A stretch of DNA of 64,000 nucleotides from NCBI GenBank assembly GCA_963556495.2, contig OY747702.1, positions 25,878,403-25,942,402 of the forward strand, written 5' to 3'. The DNA is from Valencia hispanica. Lineage: Eukaryota > Chordata > Actinopteri > Cyprinodontiformes > Valenciidae. The translations under genes and the position numbers were made by a program. Positions within the stretch are counted from its first letter, which is position 1; every line of letters begins with the position of its first letter. Below are positions 1 to 24,320 of the stretch, one piece after another. The notes below the pieces were generated by a model, which was not told the DNA's origin, did no database searches, and was given only the letters and a program-made list of their open reading frames with translations.

Positions 1-3000
1 ATCCTCACTAACAAAGACTGGCGAGTTAAACTGGGCGAGAGGTCTTCTGAATGGAGGCCGTCCTGCTGGAGTATTGATCTTCTGAGGAACTGCAAAATAG
101 AAAGCATACATCTAAAATTGCTAAATGTTGCCCAATCCCATTATCAGTTCAGTCATCTTGCAAAAAAAGTTCAGAATAGGGGCCAAATATAAGAACATAT
201 TTCATATTCAGGGAAGTGAGCAAACAAATAATCGAACCAGAGAAAAAAAGGCAATTTTAAAGTGTGGACTGTTTATTACATACTCTGACTTTAAATTTAA
301 TGGGATTAAAGCCAGTTGTGGCACTATAACTATTACAGAATTTAGACAAACATGTAAAAGTGCAAAAACTTCAACAAGTCTTTTACATGCAGTACTGAGC
401 AAAACCCCAGATTTTACATTTTCCAGATTTAAATTACACTACATTGATTTTATAGGATATTTATCTGCAAGGGCAATGCCGTAGCAACATATATTTTAGT
501 TCTATTGCGAAATCCATCTCAGGACATGAACTCCGATTTAAATTTTTGTTTACAGAGATAGCTCCTTATCAAAGCAGTTTGTTCAGAAGTCACCTGTTTC
601 ATAAAAAGAGTCCACCTGTGTATATCTTAATATCCATACAAAGCCAGGTGTTATGTGAAGGTCTCTGATTTGTTAGAGAAAATTAGTGACCAAACAGCAT
701 CATAAAGACCAAGGGACACAGCAGACAGGTTAGAAATAAAGTTGTGAAGAGGCTAATAACACGATTAAGTTAGAAAGTATATCTCAAGCTTTAAACATCT
801 TATGAGGCACTTTTCAATTCATCTGTACATGAAGACTATAGCACACCTGTAAACCCTGGCTTCTAGGGCTAAGTTGTAGAAAGAAAAAAAAAAAAAAACT
901 TTTAAAATGAAGTCATAAGAGGTCTTGTTTAAACTCTACCACAATCCATGTAAAAGACACAGCTATGGAATTATATTTCAGTCAAAAATCCTGAGCGAGA
1001 TTTTCAAGCCTCACCTGCGCGTATTCAACAAGGAACGCACGTGATTGCTCATGCGCGCATATTCAACAACACGCGCGCGTGGAATTCATCTCATGAGAAT
1101 CCAACAACCCGCGCATGTGGATTTCACCTCACACGCGCTCTACACGAAGCTTTCATACACGCGTGAAGGTAAATCTTAGGAGATATGGAGGACTACGGGG
1201 GTCATTGGAAAAGCAATACAGCATTATGACAATGAGTGCTTAATTGTGAATTAAAAATATAGATTGCTAGATATAAATTTCAAATTCACAAAAATTAATC
1301 CATACAAAAAAAGACAAATTTGAAAAGGATTATGCAATTACACATTTTAAATTGAAATACTAAAGAGGAATTGCAAATTTTATCTATTATTTGATTATTA
1401 AATACAGTGATTTGAAAATGTTTTTCAAATCCTATTTCAAAATGGAGAATTAAATAACACAATAAATGAGATTGTAAATATCTTTGTGTAAATATCTTCG
1501 TGTAGAGCGCGTGTGAGGTGAATTCTACACACGCGTGTTGTTGAATATGCGCACATGCGCATGAGCAATTACGTGCGTGCCTTGTTGAATACGCGCAGTT
1601 GAGGGTTGAAAATCTCGCTCGGGATTTTTGACTGAAATATAATTCCATACACAGCAAACATGTGAGAGAAGGCAGTTTGGTCAGATGAGACCAAAACTGA
1701 GCTTTCTGTGCCTTGTGTAAGATGCGATGCGTGATAGGAAACATGGGGGTGGGAGCACCATGGTGTGGGGATGTTTATTTTCAACTGTGGCAAGTTGGGA
1801 AAGCAAAATGCAGGGCAATCTTAGGGGAAAATAGTAGAGAGGCTGCTAAAGACTAATTAAGAATCTTTAACAAGATTTAAAAGCCACGCTGCATCCAGCC
1901 TGACTAAGCTAAAGACTGCTGTAATTACAATAAAAACTGATGAAAAACTACAAGAGGGTTCAGGTCTTTACCTTTGTTTTACTCCAAAGTTAAACTGTGT
2001 GTTTATCGACACATCCATCCATGTCTATACCCTCTATCTTATGCAGGGTTGAGGGGGAGCAGGTGCCTATCTCCAGCAATCATCAGGTGAGAGGCCAGGT
2101 ACACTTTGGACAGACCGGCAGTGCATCGCAGGGCGACATATAGGCAAACAACCATGCAAGCGCATACCTAAAGGTTCAATTGACCTAACAATTATGTTTT
2201 TGGACTGTGGGAGGAAGCCTGAGAGGGAACCCACGGAGAACATACACACTATGCAGATAGACCCTGGGCCAGGATTTGAACCCAGGAACCTCTTGGTGCA
2301 AGGCAAAAGTGCTACCAACTGCACAGTGTCGCAGTTGGTAGCAGTTGTGTTAATCACTTAAAATTGCAAATGAAATATATTTAAAGTTTTGGTTGTCATG
2401 TGACAAAATGGGAAAGAGTTCAAGGGGTAGGAAGATTTTCCATGGCATTGTATGCATAAACAAAACTAAATTTGAATTTTATATATTATTACCTCTTAAG
2501 GATGATTTAGTTTCAAGAAAGTCATCATCGGATGAGTAATCGTTCACTATGAAGTTTTTCAGCCTGTTGGAAAAAGACAAGTACAGTAAAGATTTGTACA
2601 ATAAAGCAGTGTTTCAATAAAAGTAAAGTCCAAACCTGACCTGTTTTCACTGCCACTTTCAGATCTCATCTTGGCTTTGGCAGCAGGGGTTTTCAGTTGT
2701 TGCAAAACTGCAAAGTGTAAAAATAATATGGTCTCACAACTGATGCACTTATGTACATTTAAACAAAATTAGTGGTGAACTTACACGTCTCAAAGCCATC
2801 TTCGTCATCTGAGCTCACCACAAGAACACTTGAGCTAAAATAACAAAAAAATGGTTCACACTTAACACGAAAACAGACAAACAAACAAAAAAACTCTACA
2901 TTGTTTGCTGTGTTTACCATACCTGCCTGTCCTTGCAGCACTGCGGGGCTTCTGTAGCTTCGTTTTTGTCTTGGGTGTGAAGTTTTTCACAAGAACTAAG

Positions 3001-3380
3001 GAAAACAAAGTAAAAAGTTTATATGACCCATAAATCAGGACTCGCATCAACAAAAGGATGTTCGACAGAAATCACTCACACTTGTCAAACTCTTCGTCAC
3101 TGGAGTCGCTCGGAGCTATTTTAGTTAAGGCGCATTCTGATCCAGCACCGCTTGTACCAGCATGACGCGTCTTCCCAATCACGCTCATCAGCTACAAACA
3201 AAACCCAGAGATATCAATTCAATGGTTCACACAACAACAAAAGGTCGTATGTGTCGCTATGGCCATTTTTAAAGGGGGAACCTTTTTTTCCGTTGTGTCC
3301 AGTCCTTCTTCCATCCAGCCCATCTTTATAGCAACTCTTTGAAACGACGTGCAGATGTCATCGTTCATTTCTCCCCTCTC
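1..3380 (-). CDS. gcna: gcna-like gene, 5' part (seven coding exons, runs off the window start)
   Basis: Coding exons in transcript order are 3368-3282, 3191-3080, 2995-2923, 2834-2785, 2707-2641, 2563-2493 and 89-1 (continuing outside). All have AG acceptors and GT donors, and the phases chain to 183 open codons. The ATG at 3368 lies 12 nt into an exon whose acceptor is at 3381-3382, so an upstream noncoding exon is expected. The second exon end (3080) uses a GTGAGT donor; an alternative GT two bases upstream would shift the frame. The protein is low-complexity, with acidic Ser/Asp runs alternating with Lys/Pro-rich stretches, and has SUMO-interaction-like cores VLVVSSDDE, FIVNDYSSDDD and PVFVSED. 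GCNA is a germline nuclear protein with a disordered acidic, SIM-bearing N-terminus and a C-terminal SprT-like protease domain acting on DNA-protein crosslinks; that domain would lie outside the window. Identity rests on this composition and on position next to ogt, not on a conserved domain. Confidence 0.72.
964..1649. mobile_element. Foldback/MITE-like element with long inverted arms
   Basis: The left arm (964-1150) and right arm (about 1496-1649) are inverted complements. Both outer ends read TATGGAATTATATTTCAGTC, followed by AAAAATCC and a GAGCGAGATTTTCAA block; both inner ends read CTCTACACGAAG. The arms are rich in CG/TG dinucleotides (CACGCGCGCG-like), unlike the AT-rich centre. The left arm carries an extra ~30-40 bp partial duplication of the CAACAAC..CGCG unit. 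The element is flanked on both sides by CACAGC, and the surrounding Tc1-like sequence would read through as GACACAGCAAACATG without it. This supports a 6-bp (possibly 7-bp) target duplication. No transposase is visible, so it is non-autonomous. Confidence 0.82.
2010..2340. repeat. Interspersed repeat with CCAT-repeat end
   Basis: Begins with CATCCATCC, then CTATCTCCAGCA near 2069 and TTTTTGGACTGTGGGAGGAA near 2197, and ends in a TGCTACCAACTGC block. This is a high-copy teleost repeat that I recognise by text but cannot name. A short copy of the same family is at 38823-38952. It interrupts the Tc1-like element here. Confidence 0.65.
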
Positions 3381-3949
3381 CTAAGAACAGTACCAGTCCA
3401 TTAAAGACGTAAAAAACACACGACCGAATTTCAGCAAAACAGTTTCGACTGAAAACCATCGTTTATCATCTGTAACCTAAAGGCACAGCAGCGATACATT
3501 TCGGGGGAAGATAGAGTTAGCGTTTCCGTTAGCAACATGCCGCTAACTAAACATTCATTATGCTAAAGCTAGTTGGAAAACTTTTCACCTAAATGGACGA
3601 CCCATTCAAAACAAGAGATATTTTAAAACTCACTATAATCGAGATAATTACCAAAGACACTTTTTGTTATTAAATGTAGAGTGAAAGAAGTTGTGGCAAT
3701 ACGTTGAATAGAATTCAAATCGTGAGCAAACGTTACGTCAGACGTTGTCAGGAAGACACTTGACCAATCAGATCAGAGTTCAAACAATACGTCATCTCGT
3801 GTACGCCTACTACTTGTAAAGTTGCGATTGGCTTTAACTTCACCCAGCGCCCTCTAGAGGGCACGGCGACCGTTTCTATGACTTCCACATAATTTTGTAT
3901 CACTTGTACAGAAAACATTTGCTGTGTCCCCAGCATTGATTATAAACTG

Positions 3950-4437
3950 CAAAAATGATTTATGGCTTTTACATTAGGATTCTTTTTGCCACTGCTCCAT
4001 GAAGCTTCGGAGTGCCAGTGTAGACAGATAGTCCCGCCTGTGCTACAGCTCCTCCAGAATGATCAAGGTTTCACTTAGGGGCATCACAGATTGTTTTCCT
4101 TGCACAACCTGTCGGTTTGGATGGGCGATCGTGTCTTGGTAGGTTTGGAGTTGTGCTACTCTCAATTTAGAATTTTTAAAAGTGCGCATAGATGTTCAAA
4201 CCTTAAATTATTGTTTAGGCTATAATGCTCCACAACTTTATGCCACACCAGACTGTTGTGCTCTTTGGCTCCCATGATGCTGTTTGTTCTCTAATGGATT
4301 CTATCTGATATGCTTGAAGGCAGTCGATAGCACACAGGTTTAAAGTCATGAGTGTAAAGGAGGCCGAATACAGATGTTTTAGTTTGAACTTTTTTTTATT
4401 TTGCATCACATAATATACTGCCCAGCATCACTATATC
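3950..4437 (-). mobile_element. Tc1-like element fragment
   Basis: Contains reverse-orientation Tc1-like blocks: CAGCTCCTCCAGAATGATCA near 4048, GTGTCTTGGTAGGTTTG near 4131, and ATGATGCTGTTTGTTCTCTA near 4274. It lies between the gcna promoter side and the ogt 3' flank. The LINE derivative at 4438-4970 is inserted at its edge. No intact frame remains. Confidence 0.65.
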
Positions 4438-4970
4438 AATTCAATTCAAAATTACTTTATTAATCCCAAAGGGAAATTAAATGTTGTTGTAACTCATTAA
4501 GCAAGTTCCTTCAAAGATTTGTTGTAGATGCTGATGGATGTGGGTAGGGATGATCTCCTGTAGCGCTCTGCAGATCTGAAGAAGCCTCTGACTGAAGACG
4601 CTCTGTAGTTGTATGACAGTCTGATGTAGAGGATACTCTGGATCTATGGCGTCTTCTTTTCAACTCATCAGGGTTTTGTGGCTGTAGTTGAGGTATTATT
4701 TGAGCTTTTGTGATGTTAATCAGCTGCTCCCAGTTGTAAACCACCTTGTTGCCATGGTTATGCATCATAACAAATGTCCAAAAATAAAAAGTATCAGCAA
4801 AAATCCTTCCAGCTGCACAGCATTCAAAACCAGAGAGAACAGCTGTCCACAAAAACAATGTTTCTACCAGAAATGGAAGAATAAAAGTTTTAAAAAAGAA
4901 AAAAATATGAACCAAAGTAACAGAGCTACTCCAACATGCTGCCACCTTGAGCGGCGCAATTCCGGAATAT
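4438..4970 (-). mobile_element. Internally deleted LINE derivative (copy D)
   Basis: On the minus strand this ~530-bp unit joins the LINE 5' end (5' UTR and the first ~40 codons of the ORF, with residues MMHNHGNKVVYNWEQL) directly to the LINE 3' end (last ORF codons, 3' UTR and the TTAATCCCAAAGGGAAATTA tail block). The whole endonuclease-RT region is missing. A near-identical structure with the same junction is at 46680-47221. ATATC on both sides (4433-4437 and 4967-4971) may be the target duplication. A reading frame of up to 195 codons (5098-4511) runs across the junction. Confidence 0.8.
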
Positions 4971-5081
4971 CGGTACAATATCGGTACATAATTATATTGT
5001 ACGTTTGTGGCAATGTTGGACCACCACAAAAGTATGTGGACTGGAAAAAGAGAAATCACCTGAATCGTTTTTTTAAATTTT

Positions 5082-5478
5082 ATTGAAACATGCTTCATTT
5101 AATCCCAGAGGGAAATTAAATGTTGTACGTCATTATACAAATTCATAGATTTTGTTGTAGATGCTGGTGCAGGAAGGTTCTCTTGTAGCAGTCTGTGTTA
5201 AATTTGAAGTCTGACTATATGCAGTTATTTAAGTCTAATGAAGATGACGCGCAAGGTTATTTTCTTGATTTTATGTAAAATTCTTCTTTGCACAAAAATC
5301 TCCAGATGTTCCAGACTAGCCCCAGAAAAGAACAAGCCTTTTTTGTCAGGTTGTTTAGCCTTTTTAAGATTTGAGGCTCTGATGCCACTAGCCCAACAGG
5401 TGATGGCAGAAGCCATTGAACTCTCCACAACAGACTTAATAGAAGATATGGAGCATCTTGCTGCTAACACTGAATGAT
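5082..5478 (-). mobile_element. Old LINE 3'-end fragment (copy E)
   Basis: Shares the tail block AATCCCAGAGGGAAATTAAA, the TTGTTGTAGATGCTG segment, the CTTTGCAC..ATCTCCAGATGTTCC region and TCAGGTTGTTTAGCCTTTTT with the younger LINE copies at 22.4 and 46.3 kb. It has many substitutions and is therefore an older insertion of the same group. Short frames here (for example 5238-5477) are relics, not host genes. Confidence 0.72.
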
Positions 5479-5699
5479 CTAAGCTTTGTCAAAAAGTCCA
5501 TTTTATAACACATTTATATTGGAACACTGCAGTACCTTCATCTACAGTCCTTGATAAATCACATGCCCCCAAAATATCCCCTGATTTTCAGAAAGAGGAA
5601 ACTAGTGGTCTTGCATACAAGATCTGATTTAAAAGAAAATAAAAGGTATATGCTTACTTATTGTGACCAACAGACTGCAAAACAATTTGGTTTCAATCT

Positions 5700-6549
5700 C
5701 TGTTTTTTATTATATGTAGACTTGCAGCTTCACCGACAGCATAAAGTTAAATACAAAACAAAAGCTGTTTAGAAAATACTTACCAATCCCATTTTTGGCT
5801 TTAAAAAACAAAATCTATTAAGATATAATTTTGATGTTTAACTGAAGATCAGGCGCTTTCCAGAATCTTTTTGTCCAATCAGAACAAACTCGGTTTGACA
5901 TCAAACAGTACAACACCCACTGAACAAATTCTTTGACAAAATTAATAAAAATTGGCATTTTGTGTGGGAGGAAGTTTTTCAAAATTTGCACATTTACTTG
6001 TCGCAGCCATTTAAGAACAGCTTACACGAACCAAAAAATCCCAGATGCATTTTGTATCTCATTCTTGCTTGATAAAGCGGATGAAACTTACAATTTAAAT
6101 GGTGCAACATTGTAATTTTAAAATGTACAACACTCTTAATCCATTTCTAAATAGAACAAGTAAAGATGGCTGGACATTCTCTCCACAAGCTGCAATTAGT
6201 CCTGTACGCACAACAGGATTAAAATAAGGAAAATCCACTGTTCCAAGGTACTGAAGGGAAAGCAAGGTATTCACAACCTTCTCATGCTCACAAAGTACAT
6301 CAAGTGTTTCGATACAAGTGTCCCAGACAAATTGCCTGAAAATGTCAGGCTTCATCTGGCTCACCAGATGTGACTCGATGACAAACATAATGGGAGTCCA
6401 AGTGTAAACGTGTGTGGGCTCCTTCAAAGTAAGAGTCCCCCTTTAGAGTAAATGAGAAACATGGAAACAGTCACTAAAGGGCAGGGGAGCTTGAGTGAAA
6501 CCTGACCAGTCAAACTATGCTGCTGATCAGGGTTAAAATAGTTTCCAGT
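5700..6549 (-). other. Probable ogt 3' UTR and flank
   Basis: Follows the ogt stop codon (6552-6550). A minus-strand AATAAA occurs at 5711-5706 and is a plausible polyadenylation signal, giving a 3' UTR of roughly 0.85 kb. The segment also holds a minus-strand open frame of about 110 codons (6427-6095) without a recognisable domain or an ATG at its head. The transcript end is inferred. Confidence 0.4.
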
Positions 6550-21222
<14,673 letters not shown>

Positions 21223-21620
21223 CTCCTCGGTCTTCGGGGATTGCACGTCGGTCGTCAATTTGCCTTCTAATAAATAACCGTTTCAGAGAATCGTTTTAAG
21301 AAGCTCTTAGCTCTTTCTTTGCTCTAGTTTGCGATAGCAGAACACGTTGCCTGACTGGTCGGGTAAGGTTAGCGTAACAAACCTTTCTGACTTCCCACTC
21401 TTCGTAAAATATTTAGAGTAAAAAATTGCAGTAACTACTATGTCGTACGATAATAATTGGCTGTTATTATCTTAATTTTTAGTGTAATTCTGTATGTTTT
21501 TGCTAAAAGCTACTAAGGCTCAGTCTTCCTCCTCTCAACAAAGAAGCTATTGAACATAAAATGGCGAATGGGTGGAACTTGTTTTTTGAGACAAACTAGA
21601 TCCCCAAATTGCCATTTCAA
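21223..21620 (-). promoter_or_regulatory. ogt 5' UTR and probable promoter
   Basis: Immediately upstream of the ogt ATG. It is richer in CpG (GTCTTCGGGG, CACGTCGGTCGTC) than the surrounding AT-rich sequence. No TATA box is evident at a fixed distance. The transcription start cannot be placed by reading alone. Confidence 0.4.
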
Positions 21621-22392
21621 GAAACGTTGCAGGAGTTATGGTTAATTAGACATTTACTTATAAATATTCATAGAATAAAAAACTTTAATTTTTCCTCCTA
21701 TTTGCGAGTAATAAAATCAGAAAATCAAAAATAATGTAATCGTAAACCTATCTTGCGGAAGAACACATTGGTGCAGTGAGACAAAGCACGACTGCTGTGG
21801 AGAGCAGCGGAGCACAATTTGCAACATTGCGTTTGGGCGTAAAAAGAATAATGTAAAAAAAAAGAACATATAAAATCAGAACAATCAATTAAATTGATTA
21901 CAAACATACATAAATCTGTCCGTAGAAAAAAGCTTTCTCAAAAACAAACCTTCCACAGTACATATGTTGTTACTGAGCGTTCATATAGTATGGTCTTTTG
22001 CTTAATTTTGTTTTGCCTCATTCAGGTGGTGAATCCTTCCTGTCCTCTGCATCTTTTTACTTCACCATCCTAATCTTCACTGTCACCACACTCAGTAGCC
22101 TTCATCCAAATTCTTCACTTTCTGAGCGCCATTCAATCGCATCATACTGATTTAACTCATTTAGGACCATTAGTTCCACTATCCTCCAACATACCATCCT
22201 ACACTTTTATATCATGCATTGCATTTCAGCCTTAAACTAACCTAATTGTAACTGAAACAAAAATACTAATCTGAAATAAATACAGCTTTGGTTACAAAAA
22301 ATCCTGTAAGTTACCCTGTACAATAAATGTTTTTATTGGTATGACAAATTACACCCTTTGAAGTATTTTAAAACAAATATATTTCAGGTAAA

Positions 22393-24320
22393 TCAATTCA
22401 ATTCAAAAATACTTTATTGATCCCAGAGGGAAATTAAATGTTGGTATAGCTCATATAATTAATTCTTTAAGGAGTTGTTGTAGATAATGATGGCTGTGGG
22501 CAGGAAGGATTTCCTGTAGCGGTCTGTATTGCAGCGAAACTAAAGAAGCCTCCGACTGAAGACGCTCTGTTGTTGTATGACTGTCTCATGAAGAGGATGT
22601 TCAGGGTTGTCCATAATTTTTTTGATTTTATGAAGAATCCTTCTTTGCATTATCATCTCCAGATTTTCCACAGTTGTCCCAAGAACAGAACCAGCCTTCT
22701 TTATCAGGTTGTTTAGCCTTTTTAAATCCTTGGCTCTGATGCTGCTACCCCATCAGATGACGACTGAAGAGATTACACTCTCCACAACAGACTTGTAGAA
22801 GATCTGCAGCATCTTGCTGCAAACCTTGAAGGACCTAAGCTTCCTCAAGAAGTACAGTCTGCTCTGTCCCTTCTTGTAGACGGCTTCACTGTTCAGTCTC
22901 CAGTCCAGTCTGTTGTCAAGGTGAACTCCGAGGTATTTATATTCCTCAACCACCTCCACTTCTTCTCCCATGATGGAAACAGTGTTTGACTTATCCCTGT
23001 TTCTTCTGAAATCTACAATCATCTCCTTTGTTTTGTTCACATTCAAGGTGAGACGATTGTTTCCACACCATGTCACAAAGCAGTCCACCAGTTCTCTGTA
23101 TTCAGCTTCTTGTCCATCTCTGATACACCCGACAATTGCAGAGTCATCTGAATATTTCTGCAGATGACAGGTCTGATTTGTACTGGAAGTCTGAGGTGTA
23201 CAGAGTGAAAAGGAATGGTGAGAGTACGGTCCCCTGTGGGGCTCCTGTGCTGCTGACCACCTGGTTTGACACACAATTCTTCAGTCTCACAAATTGTGGT
23301 CTGTTGGTCAGGTAGTCATTGATCCAGGCGATTGTTGAGGGCTCCACTTGTGTCTTCAGGAGTTTCTGACAAAGCAAATCAGGCTGAATTGTGTTAAATG
23401 CACTGGAGAAATCAAAGAACATGATCCTCACAGTGCTGCCTGCTTTGTCTAGATGACAGTGGGTTGGTTGAAGTAGGTGGATGATGGCATCTTCAACTCC
23501 AACTCCACAGCGATAATAAACTGCAGTGGGTCCTGATACGTTCTTGTTTGCTTACTCAGGGGTGCCAACAGGAGTCTCTCCAGGACCTTCATGATGTGGG
23601 ATGTCAGGGCAACGGGTCTATAGTCATTGATGACTGATGGGTGAGTTCTTTTGGGTACTGGAACAAGGCAGGATGTTTTCCAAAACACTGGAACTTTCTC
23701 CTGAGTTAGGCTAAGGTTGAAGAGGTGCTGCAGAATCCCACAGAGCTGCTCTGCACAGGCCTTCAGGACTCTGGGGCTGACACCATCTGGACCTGCAGCC
23801 TTGTTCCGGTTCAGTTTCTCCAGCTGCCTCTTCACCTGACTTTTGGAGACAGACAAGTGGGAGGGGGAGGCAAAGGGGGTAGCAGCATTTTCTGACTTGG
23901 TTGAAGTCAAACTTGTGGAATTAGAAGAGTCCATGGCTGAGGTGAAGGATAAAACATCCGAGGTGTAACAGGAAAGCTGTTGATCAGAGGAGAGTGGGAT
24001 GTCTGTTTGGCTGGGAACAGGAGAGGGGGATGCTGAGCTAGTTCCTGAACTGAACCTGTTGAAGAATGTGTTCAGTTCATTGGCTCTGTCCAGACTTCCA
24101 TCTATCCAATCCTTCCTGTCCTTAAAACCTGTGATCTTTCTCATTCCTGACCAGACATCTCTGATATTGTTCCTCTGTAGTTTGTTCTCCAGCTTCTTCC
24201 TGTATGCCTCCTTGCTGTCTCTGATCTTGACCTTAAGTTGCTTCTGTATACTCCTCAGTAATTCCCTGTCTCCCTCCCTGAAGGCTCTTTTTTTCTTGTT
24301 TAGCAGTTCCTTCAGGTCAC
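22393..24320 (-). mobile_element. 5'-truncated L2/CR1-group LINE (copy A)
   Basis: Minus-strand non-LTR reverse transcriptase sequence of about 1.9 kb. The order is linker (KDWIDGSLDRANELNTFF), RT domain with KAAGPDGVSPRVLK, the NDYRPVALTS fingers motif, FDFSSAFNTI, GAPQGTVLSP and the catalytic YSDD (about 23135), then the thumb and a 3' UTR ending in the GATCCCAGAGGGAAATTAAA tail block with an ATTCAATTCAA-type simple tail. It lacks the endonuclease and 5' region present in copy B. Frames are broken, for example by a small deletion near 23515 relative to copy B. High identity to copy B implies a fairly recent insertion. Confidence 0.9.

Larger units (their letters stand above)
580..2452 (+). 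mobile_element. Tc1/mariner-like element remnant, interrupted by two later insertions
   Basis: Segments 580-963, 1650-2009 and 2341-2452 read in order like parts of the common teleost Tc1-like consensus: the transposase N-terminal region with GTGAAGG and AAACAGCATCAT strings, the GATGAGACCAAAA block near 1684, the GGTGTGGGGATG block near 1760, and a right end with TGACAAAATG near 2401 and a GGCATTGTA terminus. Reading frames are broken throughout. Family assignment comes from remembered consensus features, so subfamily is not given. Confidence 0.7.
90..2492 (-). other. gcna intron 6, filled with nested repeats
   Basis: This 2.4-kb intron separates the 2563-2493 exon from the 89-1 exon. From about 580 to 2452 it is a Tc1-like element split twice: by a foldback element at 964-1649 and by a CCAT-type repeat at about 2010-2340. 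Positions 90-580 are AT-rich and show no recognisable gene or repeat. The 119-codon plus-strand reading frame at 125-484 has no recognisable protein features and I treat it as chance. Confidence 0.7.

Noticed and set aside
125..484. 119-codon plus-strand open frame
   Set aside because: Lies in an intron of the minus-strand gcna gene, with low-complexity composition and no domain; likely chance.
4511..5098. 195-codon minus-strand open frame considered as a host gene
   Set aside because: Its sequence is the LINE ORF start fused to the LINE 3' end (copy D) plus upstream flank; the same unit recurs at 46.7 kb.
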